Below the pieces are notes generated by a model. The model did not search any database. It had not been told where the DNA came from and saw only the letters and a list, made by a program, of their open reading frames with translations. From Ulota crispa (taxonomy: Eukaryota > Streptophyta > Bryopsida > Orthotrichales > Orthotrichaceae), in NCBI GenBank assembly GCA_963920765.1, contig OY987242.1:12672002-12736001 (forward strand): 64,000 bases of DNA, given 5' to 3'. Both the position numbers and the translations under genes were made by a program. The number at the start of each line of letters is the position of its first letter. Positions within the stretch are counted from its first letter, which is position 1. Positions 48,391-60,500 of this stretch are shown in pieces.

Positions 48391-49373
48391 TAGTTAAAAT
48401 GGTATACAACTAAAGCTACAGAGATTACAGCCGTTTTTAATACTTTTGGGTATGTTTTCGGTGCTTTCACTCTGTGGGGTATATGAACGGAGACGAGTCA
48501 CTTGGGCGCGAGTTTTTGCTTCTGCTGGCAGATTGGCTGTGCGACAATCATCTGAAGGACCCTCCGGTATAACAACTTTCTTTAGAAACATATCTGCTAG
48601 AGTTTGCTGTGCATGCAGCTTTCCAAAAAATTCCTCGTGAAATCCACCTTGCGTGTTTCTCGTCTGTACCCTGCGTTGCAACAGGTAGGCTGGGGACTTG
48701 TGGAGGCATGGTGTTTGCTCATCCTAAGGTGCTTCTAAAGCGATTTCTAAAAGGTGGTCCACTCTTTCAATAGCCTGCTGTGTGTTGCTACTGCAACAAT
48801 TTGCCATATGTGCAATTGCCAAGAATGAATCCTTGAAATACCAGAATCCGGCACAAGGACCCTCTATTGCGCGTCCATCAGGACTTGGAAACGGACTGTT
48901 TTTGACGAACTGCTTTCCTAACACAAAACAGATGAAGTGCTCTGGACACAGCCTGCCCATGCACCTATACGACTCGCATGAGAAGACTAATGAAAACCAA
49001 AGCGAAAACCGTCAGATACAACACAAGATTAACGAATACCCAAACTGAAAACCGCCAGGTCTTTGTCACGGGCAGAGTAATCACTTCCGAGACAAAACAT
49101 TGAAGCTTACTCGATGCTAGTTAGTCGTCAAAAGCCTATGGTACCAACAAAACAGTTTTGAGGTCAACTTCTTGTATGTTTCACTTCTCACACAGCAGTG
49201 CAAACACGCTAGATACGGGGGCAAAATACTCAGTGATCTGTAACAGCTATCACAATATGAGCTCGGATTTGTACGCATGCAGCATGCATCTAGATCGTTC
49301 GAAACTGAGAAAGAGCTAACTCGTGCAAATTTAACTGGTTTAGTAAAAGCCTGATAAAAAGCAGATACTGACC
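48391..49373 (-). other. Downstream region of COAD with possible unassigned exons
   Basis: This region is GC-richer than the desert to its left. Two minus-strand frames look protein-like: 48960-48724 (a 78-residue frame with CPEHFICFVLGKQF and ANCCSSNTQQAIERVDHLLE) and 48681-48394 (RRVQTRNTQGGFHEEFFGKL). I do not recognise the family, and I see no clean donor joining the first to the second because a TAG follows almost at once. It may be COAD 3' UTR, a decayed gene or a small real gene. Confidence 0.3.
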
Positions 49374-50916
49374 TCAAGAATCTGCTTTAGTCTGCATCAT
49401 GTCATGTTGCCGTAGCTGAGTGGAACTCATCTTCTCAGTATTTCCATCCTCAAACACCAGGTCAACAACCTCCACCTGGGCCATGGAACAAGAGTCCATG
49501 GCTGCTTAGAATCCCAATCAGCACCCTGCTCACATCCAGGTCTTGAACACACAAGCAAACTAGGAATTCCGAAGAGAGCCACTGAAATCTCAACGTTGCT
49601 AGATTACAGAAGTAACAGAAGGAAAGAGCAAACCGAGGCAGCAAATCCCCCCCCTCAAATACCTGCAGTTGAGAGAGACCCCGTTCAGCTCTTTTCTTGT
49701 TGACAGCTTCTCCTCCTTTTATGGTCTCTTTGCTGGTTAATCACATGCCAACACCGGGAATCGTAAAGAGATCCCTACACAAGTGGAGCACTCTCCTTGC
49801 AAAACTGATTTGAGTGATAACACCGATGTTCACCTTACAACAATGGCTTCCAATCCTGCGTCGACAATCGAGGGCCCATAAGGGTCTGTGATTGGCTCAG
49901 TTTGCACCTTCAATTCAGGCTTTACTGACTACCCTGACCAGAAGCCGTCATAGCTCTTAGAAAGTAGAACAGTCACCGTTGAAGTACATAAACTCCTGTC
50001 CCTTAGAGGAAACATGTACTCTAAGGTCGAACCATGGCTGCAGACACTAAAATATCACATGATTTGAGAGGCGCCTGGGATGAGCATCAATCTTTGCAAC
50101 ACAATCGTCACGAGGAAAAGCGTGCAGTTTGTCATAGAGGTACTACAAAGGAGAAGGTATCACCGACAGGATACCTCGATAAAGACCTCCACTGCGTGCC
50201 TGCGGACGTCCAGTGGTTCGATCAGATGCGCATACTGAAGCAGCATGCACCAGAGCAAGAAAGTCAGACCCACTGAGTGGCACCTCGTTTCTAATTTTCA
50301 AGGTAACTGAGATAACGCCCACCACTCTTCGCAGCTCTTTCCTTTTCCAAAACCCTAACCCTAGCAAAATATTTCCAGTACCAGTAGACACGTAGATATC
50401 GTAATAGAATCATAATCTTGGAACAACCACACGCAAGGATGCTAATTCCCAGCTCAACCAGACGATTGGCACCCGAACCTAATGAACTCATAGGAAACAC
50501 TTTTGAGTTGCGACGTCATTCACAGAGTACTCTGTAAATCATACCAACAGTAACACTACCAAACAATACCTCAAATTATGAAGTAATCCAATCGAGAATT
50601 GTGAGGTGAAGCAAACAACCTCTTTGTCGGTCAGCATAGGACCAGTGCTGACACCCACCACCACCCTCTCCCGCGCCAGCTCTGCCGCTGCCTACAAGTA
50701 TCCCAAAACCCTAAAATTTCAGTTCAGAAAGCAAGCAGCACACTGCAGCAATAGACAACTAGTATTGAACTTGGATACGCGGAGAAGTATGGTAGCCCAA
50801 GAAGAAACTAATTGCACCTTCAAAAGGACATGGTGGCCCGGATGAAGACGGTCGAAGGTGCCTCCGAGCACCACAGCACTATACTTGTTTGGTTGAATCG
50901 CGTTCATAGACGCCAT
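49374..50916 (-). CDS. COAD: Phosphopantetheine adenylyltransferase (CoA biosynthesis), 6 exons
   Basis: Minus-strand exons: 50916-50818, 50691-50620, 50234-50175, 49928-49834, 49732-49663, 49475-49374; all borders are GT-AG and the joined frame is 165 residues (Arabidopsis COAD has about 176). Seen: the nucleotidyltransferase motif [16 protein letters not shown] with HxGH at residues 25-28, [54 protein letters not shown], and a KMSSTQLR signature at 147-154. Known: the enzyme joins 4'-phosphopantetheine and ATP to give dephospho-CoA and pyrophosphate, the step before dephospho-CoA kinase. No targeting peptide is obvious. The first ATG gives a short N-terminus before the motif, as in other plants. 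Telobox-like aaaccctaa motifs sit in introns near 50350 and 50705. It is divergent from PIGO. Confidence 0.95.
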
Positions 50917-51502
50917 AAGAAAACTAATAATACCCTTCCCACCCTTTGGTACTCACTCCCGAATACTTCCTTCGATTGCGTACAGGAACCTAGAAGAACC
51001 TAGAAAAACCACCACATCAGTCGCAAAACAGATGCACGGGACTTGAGAGCATCGCCATCGCCATCGCCAAACAGATGCTACGTTGATGGATGAGCGTTCT
51101 GATGGGAGGGACCTGCGAGTAGAACCTTTTAAATACAGTACTCGTCTTCTTTGGGAAAGTGATATTAAAGAGGTATTGCAGTCCCTGTGCTTCTGGGCTC
51201 GATGGAAACCCTAATTGCCAGGTCGTGCTAACTTAGTGATGGAAAGAGTGGGCAGCTGTTTAATTTTTTGGTGGAGATTGTTGATCAGGTGTGATTAGGT
51301 GATGTAGCAGCAATGCAGTTTTTGAACGAAGGAACATTCGCCTTCGTCAGGATATTAGGGTTTAATTTTTCAATGCTCAAATGATCAGGAGCAACTGCAT
51401 TCATGGAGATTTCGAAGAGTCGAATTTGCCCTTCGAATTGATGCGTCTGTCGGTAAAGCTCTCTGGTGGAAGACAAAGGCGATCGATCAGAATTGGAGTT
51501 GG
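50917..51502. promoter_or_regulatory. Shared divergent promoter region of COAD and PIGO
   Basis: 586 bp separate the two start codons, which point away from each other, so both promoters and 5' UTRs must overlap or abut here. The region is GC-richer than intergenic DNA. It contains a small tandem catcgc run near 51048-51068. No strong TATA box is evident. Confidence 0.6.
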
Positions 51503-54500
51503 ATGGCGATCGATGCGAGATGCCGCATCGTGTCGCTCTTCTGCTACATCCTCTGCTTGCACTTGTTGGCTATTTTTTTCTTTACTCGTGGTTTTCTGCT
51601 CACTCGGACTGAGCTGTCCGAGTTCAGTACTTGCTCCGACATCGCCAAGTCGCCTTGCTTTGGAGAAAACCCGGTCGCAGGTAATTTTTACATGCTTGTT
51701 GTATCACGAAAATTTTGGATTTGGTTTGAGGTTCTCCGCTTACTGATAGATTTCAACCCTCGTCGTTGGCACAGTTTCCAGCGAGAATGTTGATCTGAAA
51801 CATGACAATGATTTGACTTGGCAGCCGGTTGAAGAAAACCTGCTGGTGAGTATGAGTTCCTTGACTGCAGCATCTTGTCATTCTTCTCGAAAGCACAATG
51901 CTCAATTCTTAACAAGATTTTTTTTCATCTGTTTTAAAGACCTATAGACACAGTTTATGTGTTTGTTAATCAGAAACATATTTAGCACGTCTTCTTACAT
52001 CTGGTAAATGTAGTCAGCATAGATGGTTGCTGCTCGGTTTGCATCTGAACATGATAAAGGCACATAGTCAAGAATCAAGGGCGAGTTGAATAACTCATGC
52101 GGTTGTTGGTTTTTTTTGTACTGCTTGCTTGCGGACATCAAAAGAACGACAACGACAGAGGAAGCGAAGACAATCTAAATGGAGAGTGCTGGACAAAGCC
52201 TGCTATAAAGCGGGTCATAATTATCATCATTGACGCTTTGAGGTGCATAATTACCTACTTGAAACCTTGAATCACGCGTAAGCACTGCATTGCTTATAAT
52301 TAGTGAGGATTCTGCGTACCCTTGGTAGTATTTCTGTTGTCTAGATTTTAGCTTGATGACTTATTCCATTTTCATGAGCGACTGTATCTTGCATGATATT
52401 GGACGTTATTGCCTGATCTTCTCCTTGACCCTTTTCTTTCTGTAGCCTTATATATTTTGGTTTGTTTCTTGCCTGTCTTTGCCTGCACTGTGGCTTGCAA
52501 ATATTAGGTATTTGTTTGATGTTTTAATATGCTCTGAAATTGAAACGTGAAGGCTATTTGGTTGACAGATTTGACTTCGTGGCACCTAGCAGCAATTTTG
52601 CCGGAGGTTAGGTTTTTATTCTCATCCCTGATGCCTCCCGTTGCTGTGCCCATTACATCTACTATGTACTTTTTAGAATCACGATTCTTGTGTAACTGAG
52701 AATGTTTCTGGATCTGTTCTCTTGGCTGATTGAGGCTATCGGTGATGGGGATAGTCTAACTAGTCCTCCTCATATCGAAGTCTCTAATCTGGTCACGATA
52801 TTGGAGTTTTAAGTCACCAAACGATCATGTTATATCAGTGTTTTGCTGCGACTTGAGTCGACTGTTGACGTGAATCCTATCTGGCTTTCAGAGTATCAAC
52901 CCTGGATGGACAAGCTGCAGGTTCTGCAGCAGCTTACCAAAGAAAGAAACGGCTCTGCTCGAATTTTCAAATTTGTAGCTGATCCTCCTACTACCACTCT
53001 GCAGCGTCTAAAGGTGCATGCTTTATGAATTAGACGGGAATGCTTTGGTATAACCAAATGAATCTATAGATTATTACTTTCAGAATTAGAAAGTTTTTGC
53101 AAAATTGTTTCGGTGGCTTTGAGCTGACAGAGCTGACCGTTTGTACTTGAATCATAGGGCTTGATGACTGGAGGCTTGCCTACATTTGTAGACGTGGGGC
53201 ATAGCTTTGGGGCTCCGGCAATCATGGAAGACAACCTTATTCACCAGGTAGGCTAACTACGTCTCCTATCCGCACTTTGTTTCAGTTGGTTGTCATTGTG
53301 AAAATGTTATAAATGCATTTGCGTTCGACCCTAATGACGACTGATTTTGCAGCAATCTAGGCTTCTTGGCTTGGATAACAAAGCGAATTTTAAAAGATAA
53401 TTATTTCCGTTTGTCTGATCATGTATTTATCCGAGGTGTTATCGCCAGATCTGATAACTAGCTGCTTAATAGAGTGGATTCTATCCGGTCAAGATCCCAC
53501 AATGAATCACTCTACTGTTAGATATAGATACTAACAGGATCCTTTGTTGTTTGACTATGAAGATGCTATCTAGTAGTCTTCTATTGCATCTCATAACGAG
53601 TAATGGACATCACTTACTCATTTGGCTGAAGGCATTAGCACTGCATCACTCTAAAAAAGCAATTATATTTGGTTTCAACAGCATTTTGGAGCATTTCAAC
53701 TCCGGATGCAACAATTCCAGGCCTATGTTAAATGCTTGTAGTAGTACGAGTCATGTATGTGAGATGGTTGAAATCGAGGCATTCCCCAGCTAACCAACGA
53801 ATGGAGAAATTTGGGGAGGAATAGCTTCTCTTGGACCTCGTTATGACACTCCACCGAATGGATGAATTCTGATGCAGCTGGTACAAGCTGGAAAGAGAGT
53901 CCGAATGATGGGAGATGATACATGGATGAAGCTATTTCCCTCTCAGTTTTCTGTGGCGCACCCATTCGACTCGTTCAATGTGAAGGACCTACACACCGTA
54001 AGTTTCTCTTTCATATAACTTTCTCATTTTCGATATCCTGATGGTGGGATCCACTCTGTTCTTTTCAGATAGAAAGATCTAATATTACGTGCCTAATTAT
54101 GTTTTCTAAGTTTTAGCTACCTTGCCTAACATTTAGAACACCGTATCGCATCCTCAGGAGGTCGTACTCAGAGATGCTTTGAGTACACTCCTTCTCTCTA
54201 GCGGTACTTTCGTCTAGTGTATTTTTCGGTCCTTCGATGATTTTGATATTGTCAATATCTTTTACAGAATTACCTTTGACATTATCCTGATAACTCTGAC
54301 TTTTAAATGCATTACTGCGTTGTTTCTCAACTTTTTCAGGACATTTGAATGTAGTATGACCTGGTTTTTTACATACATAGCACATGCCGAGCTTTCGATA
54401 CTCATCCTTCTCCTTATCTGTCAGCCACTTGAACTGTACCTGTTTTGGTGTACACATCAGTGTCAGATAGTCTAGTGTAGTGATTTCCTTAGATTTTTTT

Positions 54501-57500
54501 TTGCTTCGTGAGTTCTTCTCCTCTTTGTTTTCATTCACATGAGAAGTATGGGTTTTTTTGCTCTGCAATTTCTCCTCTACTATTTTTGCTTGAAAAATGG
54601 CATCTGCTAAATTGGTTGGTTTGCTAACCTTTACTTCCTGTCGGATGTCCCTACGCAAACCAATTAGAAAATGATGCACTTGTTCTGACTCATCTACTAT
54701 GTCGGGTACCTGTAATAAACAGCTCTCAAATTGTTCAAGATACTCCTGAATACTGCTACTGTTTTGCCTCAAATTCCGCCATTCTGTCCTAGTTTGATTT
54801 ACGTAGTTGTACGGAAGAAAATTATGCATGATCCAGTTTCGAAATTGCTCCCAGTTACTGATCATCGTCTCGTGCCCTTGCTGAGCCTTCACAGTATGTT
54901 TACACCAGATGATTGCAGCCGCTCCCCTGAGATGCAAGGCCGCAAACTTCACCTTGTCATCTTCCAGAATGGGGATCATTTTCCAATATGCTTCGAATGC
55001 ATACAACCAGTCATGGATGATGTTAAAGTCCTTGGTTCCATCGTATCGTTCAAACGTGATCGAGCTTAAAATACTTGAACCACCCTGAGAAACTAGTGGA
55101 GTAAGGCTATCTCGAGGTGTTGGAATCAGGCTGAGGCTGTTTAGTCGTAAAGTGTTATGATTTGCAATAGCATCTCTTTTGTCGGACTTCTTGATTTCTT
55201 CAAGCGAATGTGTAACTTTGCAAATTATACTTTTGCCGGTTGATTCCTCTTCCTTAAGGGCTTGAAGCCTCTGAATAAGCCCTTTTAAATTTTGGACCAT
55301 ACCTTGAAGTTTTTCAGCGTACTCATCGATTTGAGCTCCTATGGTTCCGGAATCTCTCGCTAAGCGTATGTCTAGCAACTGTGAAGCTTCGAGATTGAGA
55401 CCAGATTTATAGTCTTCTACTCCCTCTTGACTTAGTGGCTTCTCAGAGACATTTGAAAGTGGCCTAGGTCGATCGTGATGTTTGGCCCTCTTGTTCCACC
55501 TCCTTTTTGTTCTACCCATGGTCACTTTATCAAATTTCTGGTTGTTCTTTCTTACTACGTTTGGCTTTGAGCATTTACAGGTCTTTGCTTTCTTCCTAGT
55601 TTTATCACATTTCCTCGTCAAGGACACAAGGAAGTGGACTTTTCAGTTTGAAGCGGCACACCCTTTCATTTTTGTTTGAGTTTGGTAGTGGATTACTGCT
55701 GGTTTTTTTAATATTCTGATCACGTCATCAATTCTTAAGTTTACTGACATTGTTGTTGTTTGTCACATTTCTTTCACAGTTCTGTGTATATTTAGTTTTA
55801 CTCTAATAGGTTTTTCGTCATTGCTGAGATCAGGTGGATGACGGAGTTATTCGAGAGATTTTCCCGGCTCTGATAGAATCTGATTGGAACGTACTTATAG
55901 CTCACTTCCTTGGCGTGGTACTTCTCTAAGGACCAGGCACGCTAGTTCTGCCATGAAGCCCTTTCCTCTGTCATATAAAATGTTGCCAAATCTTTTCTTG
56001 CTTGGTGTTGGGTATGGTGTTAGTTGGGTCACGGAGTTTTACTTGAACTTCATTTGAAATTTGTTGTTAGTCTCATCTTATTTACCTATAGCTCTCCTGA
56101 AGATTTAAACTCTTGATTTGTTGGACTACAAAATTATTTCATCTACTGCTATGGTTCTTGACCGATTGCCTTAAATCTCAAAGTCCACTAGAAAAAAGCT
56201 CAGCTATTTATATCTACGTTGGAAGTCGTCCAGTTTATTAGGATGCTTTCATTGATAGGATTTCCAACAAGAAGTTCACATTAGTATATTTGGCAAGTGT
56301 CATGATTTATACGTCAACCAGTGATGTTACTGCAGTGTCTGCACATTTACGATATTGCAAGCGAGGGATATTCCTTCTGGCCATGACTCGGTTGCTACAG
56401 GTCTTGATCATGCACTTGGTTTTATGAGCAGGATCACGTGGGTCATATCTTTGGTGTAGAGTCGCCTTTCATGGTGAAGAAGCTGGAGCAATACAACCGA
56501 GTCCTTCAGGTTTTGTTTCTTTTCTGTCTTTCTAAGTAACAACAGTGTGCCCTTGCTAATCCTATTTCTTGACTGATCTTTTACTTGTTCGTACTGTTTC
56601 TGTGTTGTCGTATCCTCAAGAGTAACATCTGAACACTGAAAATCCTATATTAAGTATTGAATATGAGTAACTTCTTGTGAGAAGATTTTCTGTAATTAAA
56701 CTACTTTCAACAGATTAAAAAATAACTGTTGACTTTTTACGCCAGGAAATCGTGGCCGTGCTTAAGAGCCGATCTGGACCAGGGGATTTGCACGAGGATA
56801 CTATGCTTTTGGTCTTAGGTGACCATGGACAAACTCTATATGGAGACCATGGTGGTGGTACATCAGAAGAGGTTTTATCAACTTCCCTATGAAGTTGTCC
56901 CTATGCATTCTGTGAGAGGCAGAGATTGAGATATAATTTTCTTTCTCACTGATTATCCTAGGGGTGATGTACTCTCTTCAGCCGGATTGTAAAGTTTCCT
57001 GGGTTTAGAGTGCAAGGTTGGTTCACATTGTGACTTCTACCATTTCGATCTTTCATATTTTACTGATTTGCTTAATTGTGTGGATGATGTTGGCAGGTGG
57101 AGTCTGCATTGTTTGCTTTAAGCATGCGTGAACCATCAGGTCGCTTGCCACTAGATCTTCAGTCGTCCACATGCACAATGAAGATGGTAAGGCTGTATAT
57201 GCTTTTTCGATTATTTTTTTTGTAACCGAGTTGATTTGCGCTAGTGTGACTAGCACTTCAAAGACACTTAGTGATTTATTTGAAAGGATAATTATTCCCC
57301 ACTTGCTTCGCTTTGTGGTTTGACATCCAGAGGATTTCTATGTCACTAGGCTCAGGAAGATGAAACGGACCCAAGTCATTGTATCACTACTTTTCCTCAG
57401 GTAGGTCACTGCAATTTACACTTGTCACTTTGGTGAATGGAATGCCAGATGTTTGAGTATTTGAATGTGCGCATGTTCTGGAGTTGCTCTTCTTAATCAA

Positions 57501-60500
57501 AGGTTCGGAAGTTCATCTTGCCGAACATCATTAACTGCTATCCTAATCAAACATTCTAAATCATGGCAGCTGGACTTCGCTGCAACCATGGCAGCTCTTC
57601 TCGGTGTGCCATTCCCTTTTGGCAGGTCAGTGAACATGACGTGGCTATTTCGTTTCTAATGGAATCCGCCTGTTTTCCGAAAGAAATTGATGATTTTTAC
57701 ACTTTTGTCAGCAAGATACTGTCATTTCGACCCTTTTCAACAATACAATTGGTGTGGCTCCAAGTCTTTTTAGCTGTGTACAGCTGTTTTGCCGTTATCT
57801 GTGCAGCGTTGGACGTGTCAATACAGAGTTATATGCTTTAGCTGCTTCCACTTGGCTCTTACGCTCCAAGGATGAAGGTCATCTTCCTGAAGACGTATTT
57901 CGAGTATGGTTAGAGAGATACAATGACGTGCTGTGTATGAACAGCTGGCAGGTACTTGGCTGTTAGTATGACCTTTTGGTTCAACATTCCACATGAATTA
58001 TGCTGCCTTTCTGTGCTAACAAGTGTGTGAATGTTCGTTGGGAATGTGTTCACCACAAGAGCCCTGTTGGATCAATTTCCTGTATGATCTGCTTTAAGGG
58101 AATCTGTTCACGTGGTCCCAGTTTATTTTTCTATGAAATTATCTTGAGACCACCTCCTATCATTGCAGGTTAAACGATACCTGGATGCTTATACAGCATC
58201 TAGCATACGTGGATTCCCAACAGAGGACCTTGCACATGTTCAGAGCCTATATGAGAAGACCCACACTATTTTGCATTCCTTGCATACAGATTACTCTTAC
58301 ATGCAAAATAATTCCTCAAAGTCGAACTTCAGCGAGTTCGAGGAGTACACGGATGTAACAGTGACAAGGCTGACAGATGGGATTAAAAGAAAACTGGTGT
58401 ATTTATTGGCTGCAGCTAATTTGGCACGCACTCAATGGACACAGTTTGAAGATGAATGGATGGCCATTGGGCTTATTCTTTTGATTACTTCCCTGGTGAT
58501 TTATGCCGTTGTTCTCACCAGAGCCTTGAGGTTTTCACATAGAGCATATCTAAGTGAAGTTATGAGTTCTATGATGCAGAGCAACTTTCATGAATTATTC
58601 CCTTTCAAGCGAATGCTAATGGCGTGTGGAGGCGTGTCAGTTATTGCAGGTAGATGGAAGATAAACATCCTACGCTTCGAGCTTAAATTGAAAATTGGCA
58701 TTAACTTTTGAAGCACGAGTTTCAGCAACTATATGTTGCTATCTTAACCATGTACGACTGTAGGGGAATGCATGAAATCCAGAAATTTACTAGTATTTTA
58801 TGGGGTCGTGTATTTGTAGAATCTATCTGATTTGAGCCTTCTTGCAGGTGTTGTCTGGGGATTCCAGATGATGGAAAAACGGATTAGATCATCATCAGCA
58901 ACTGCGACCTCTTATGGACAAACAAATACCATCATTGCAGCAGGGGTTTTGATAGCTTCTGTTGTTGCATATGTAATACCCTTCTATGGCTCGGGACAAA
59001 GTAACCAGAGTATTTTTGCTAAAGGACATACAGTTGGTACTGGCTGTCAATATCAGGGGGCATGCATACCAAGCGCAAGATCATGCATGGCTGTCCTCTT
59101 TGTAGGTTTACATGCTTGTGGGCTTCTGTCAAATAGTTATATCAGTAAGTTATTTTATGCCACGCACTCATGGTTAGAGCTTTACATGATTAACCTGCGT
59201 TGGATCTGTTTGCCTCGTATTGAATGGTGTGCATTTGCTGTTGTAAGTGGACTTTTTGTTTAAGCTGTTTCATTGATTCTTGTGAAAAAACTAGAGGTTC
59301 ATAATATTTCCATTGCCGCCTCAAATTTCTTCACAGGGTTGTCTTTGTGAGGTGAAGCCTGTGTTAGCTTCCTGATTGTTAATGATGCCTTAGGATCGTC
59401 CTGCTAGCATCACTTCTGCTATCTTGTATTCTTATTCCTCTTTGGCTCTTTGAAATATGTAATCAGTTGGCGAAGGACAAGTGGTTTGCTTCCTGCTAGC
59501 AACATCAGGCATCCTTTATCTGCGTCAAGCCAGCCAAAGTGGCTGCAAAGTGCCCCAGGTTCATTTGCCACCTCCTTTGGGTTTGCGTTGTGAATCTGTC
59601 AACCTTATGAAGGTCAATTTTAAAGGTTATCCTATTATGGACAAGGTTCTATGGTATCAAGGATTGTGTGCATCTTACCTCTAGATTGGCAACAGCAAAC
59701 TTATCCTTCTCAGGGTATTCTGTGGTTTCATGTTACATATCCTGGGGAAACGTTTTTTATTTATTCCACCCTGGTGTCCTCTCCAACATTGTATTATTTA
59801 TTTGTCTTTGGTGCTGTTCTGGCTGAAGCCCCTTTTTCTCGATTGGAAGGTGGGTATTTGTTCCACCTCTCACTTCAGATTATTGACATCTTGATTTCTC
59901 TGCAGGCGATTCTCTTTTTAATGCTTAATGGTGGAATGGCTAGTGTAGGTCTAGTTGAAGGTTTTAAAGACCCGACAACAATAGGTCGTCCCTCTCATAA
60001 TGCTGACTACTTCCTAGCATCTGATTCACCCCAACTTTTCACCCTCTTATGGATAGCCTTCGCAACTACCATTCTACCCCTCTCTTCTCTTGCATGGCTT
60101 ATACTCCGCCGTGCTCGTGCAGTCTTTACATCTAAAAGCCTGTATGGGGTGACGGCTATGTCTGTTACTCTGGCTTACTTCTTACTGGTTATTCACTGGT
60201 TCACCATGGATCTTGTGTCGTCTCTTACGCTGGAAGTCCCGCAACCTTTCAAAGAGTTCTCTCGGCTACTTTGCCCTCAGATAGTATATTCAGTCAGTCT
60301 AATGCACATGCTATTCACCATCAGTATAATGATGTTGAACTCCAGAACGAGTGCATCAACTCCATATAAGGATCTCCTCGTGGAAGGAATCGTATCCATT
60401 CTTTCCGGGTTAAGCGGAACCATCATACTTCTCTTAGGGAGAAAAGGACCTATGATTGTACTTCTTGCTGTACTTGAAGGTATCATCAACTGCCTACTCC

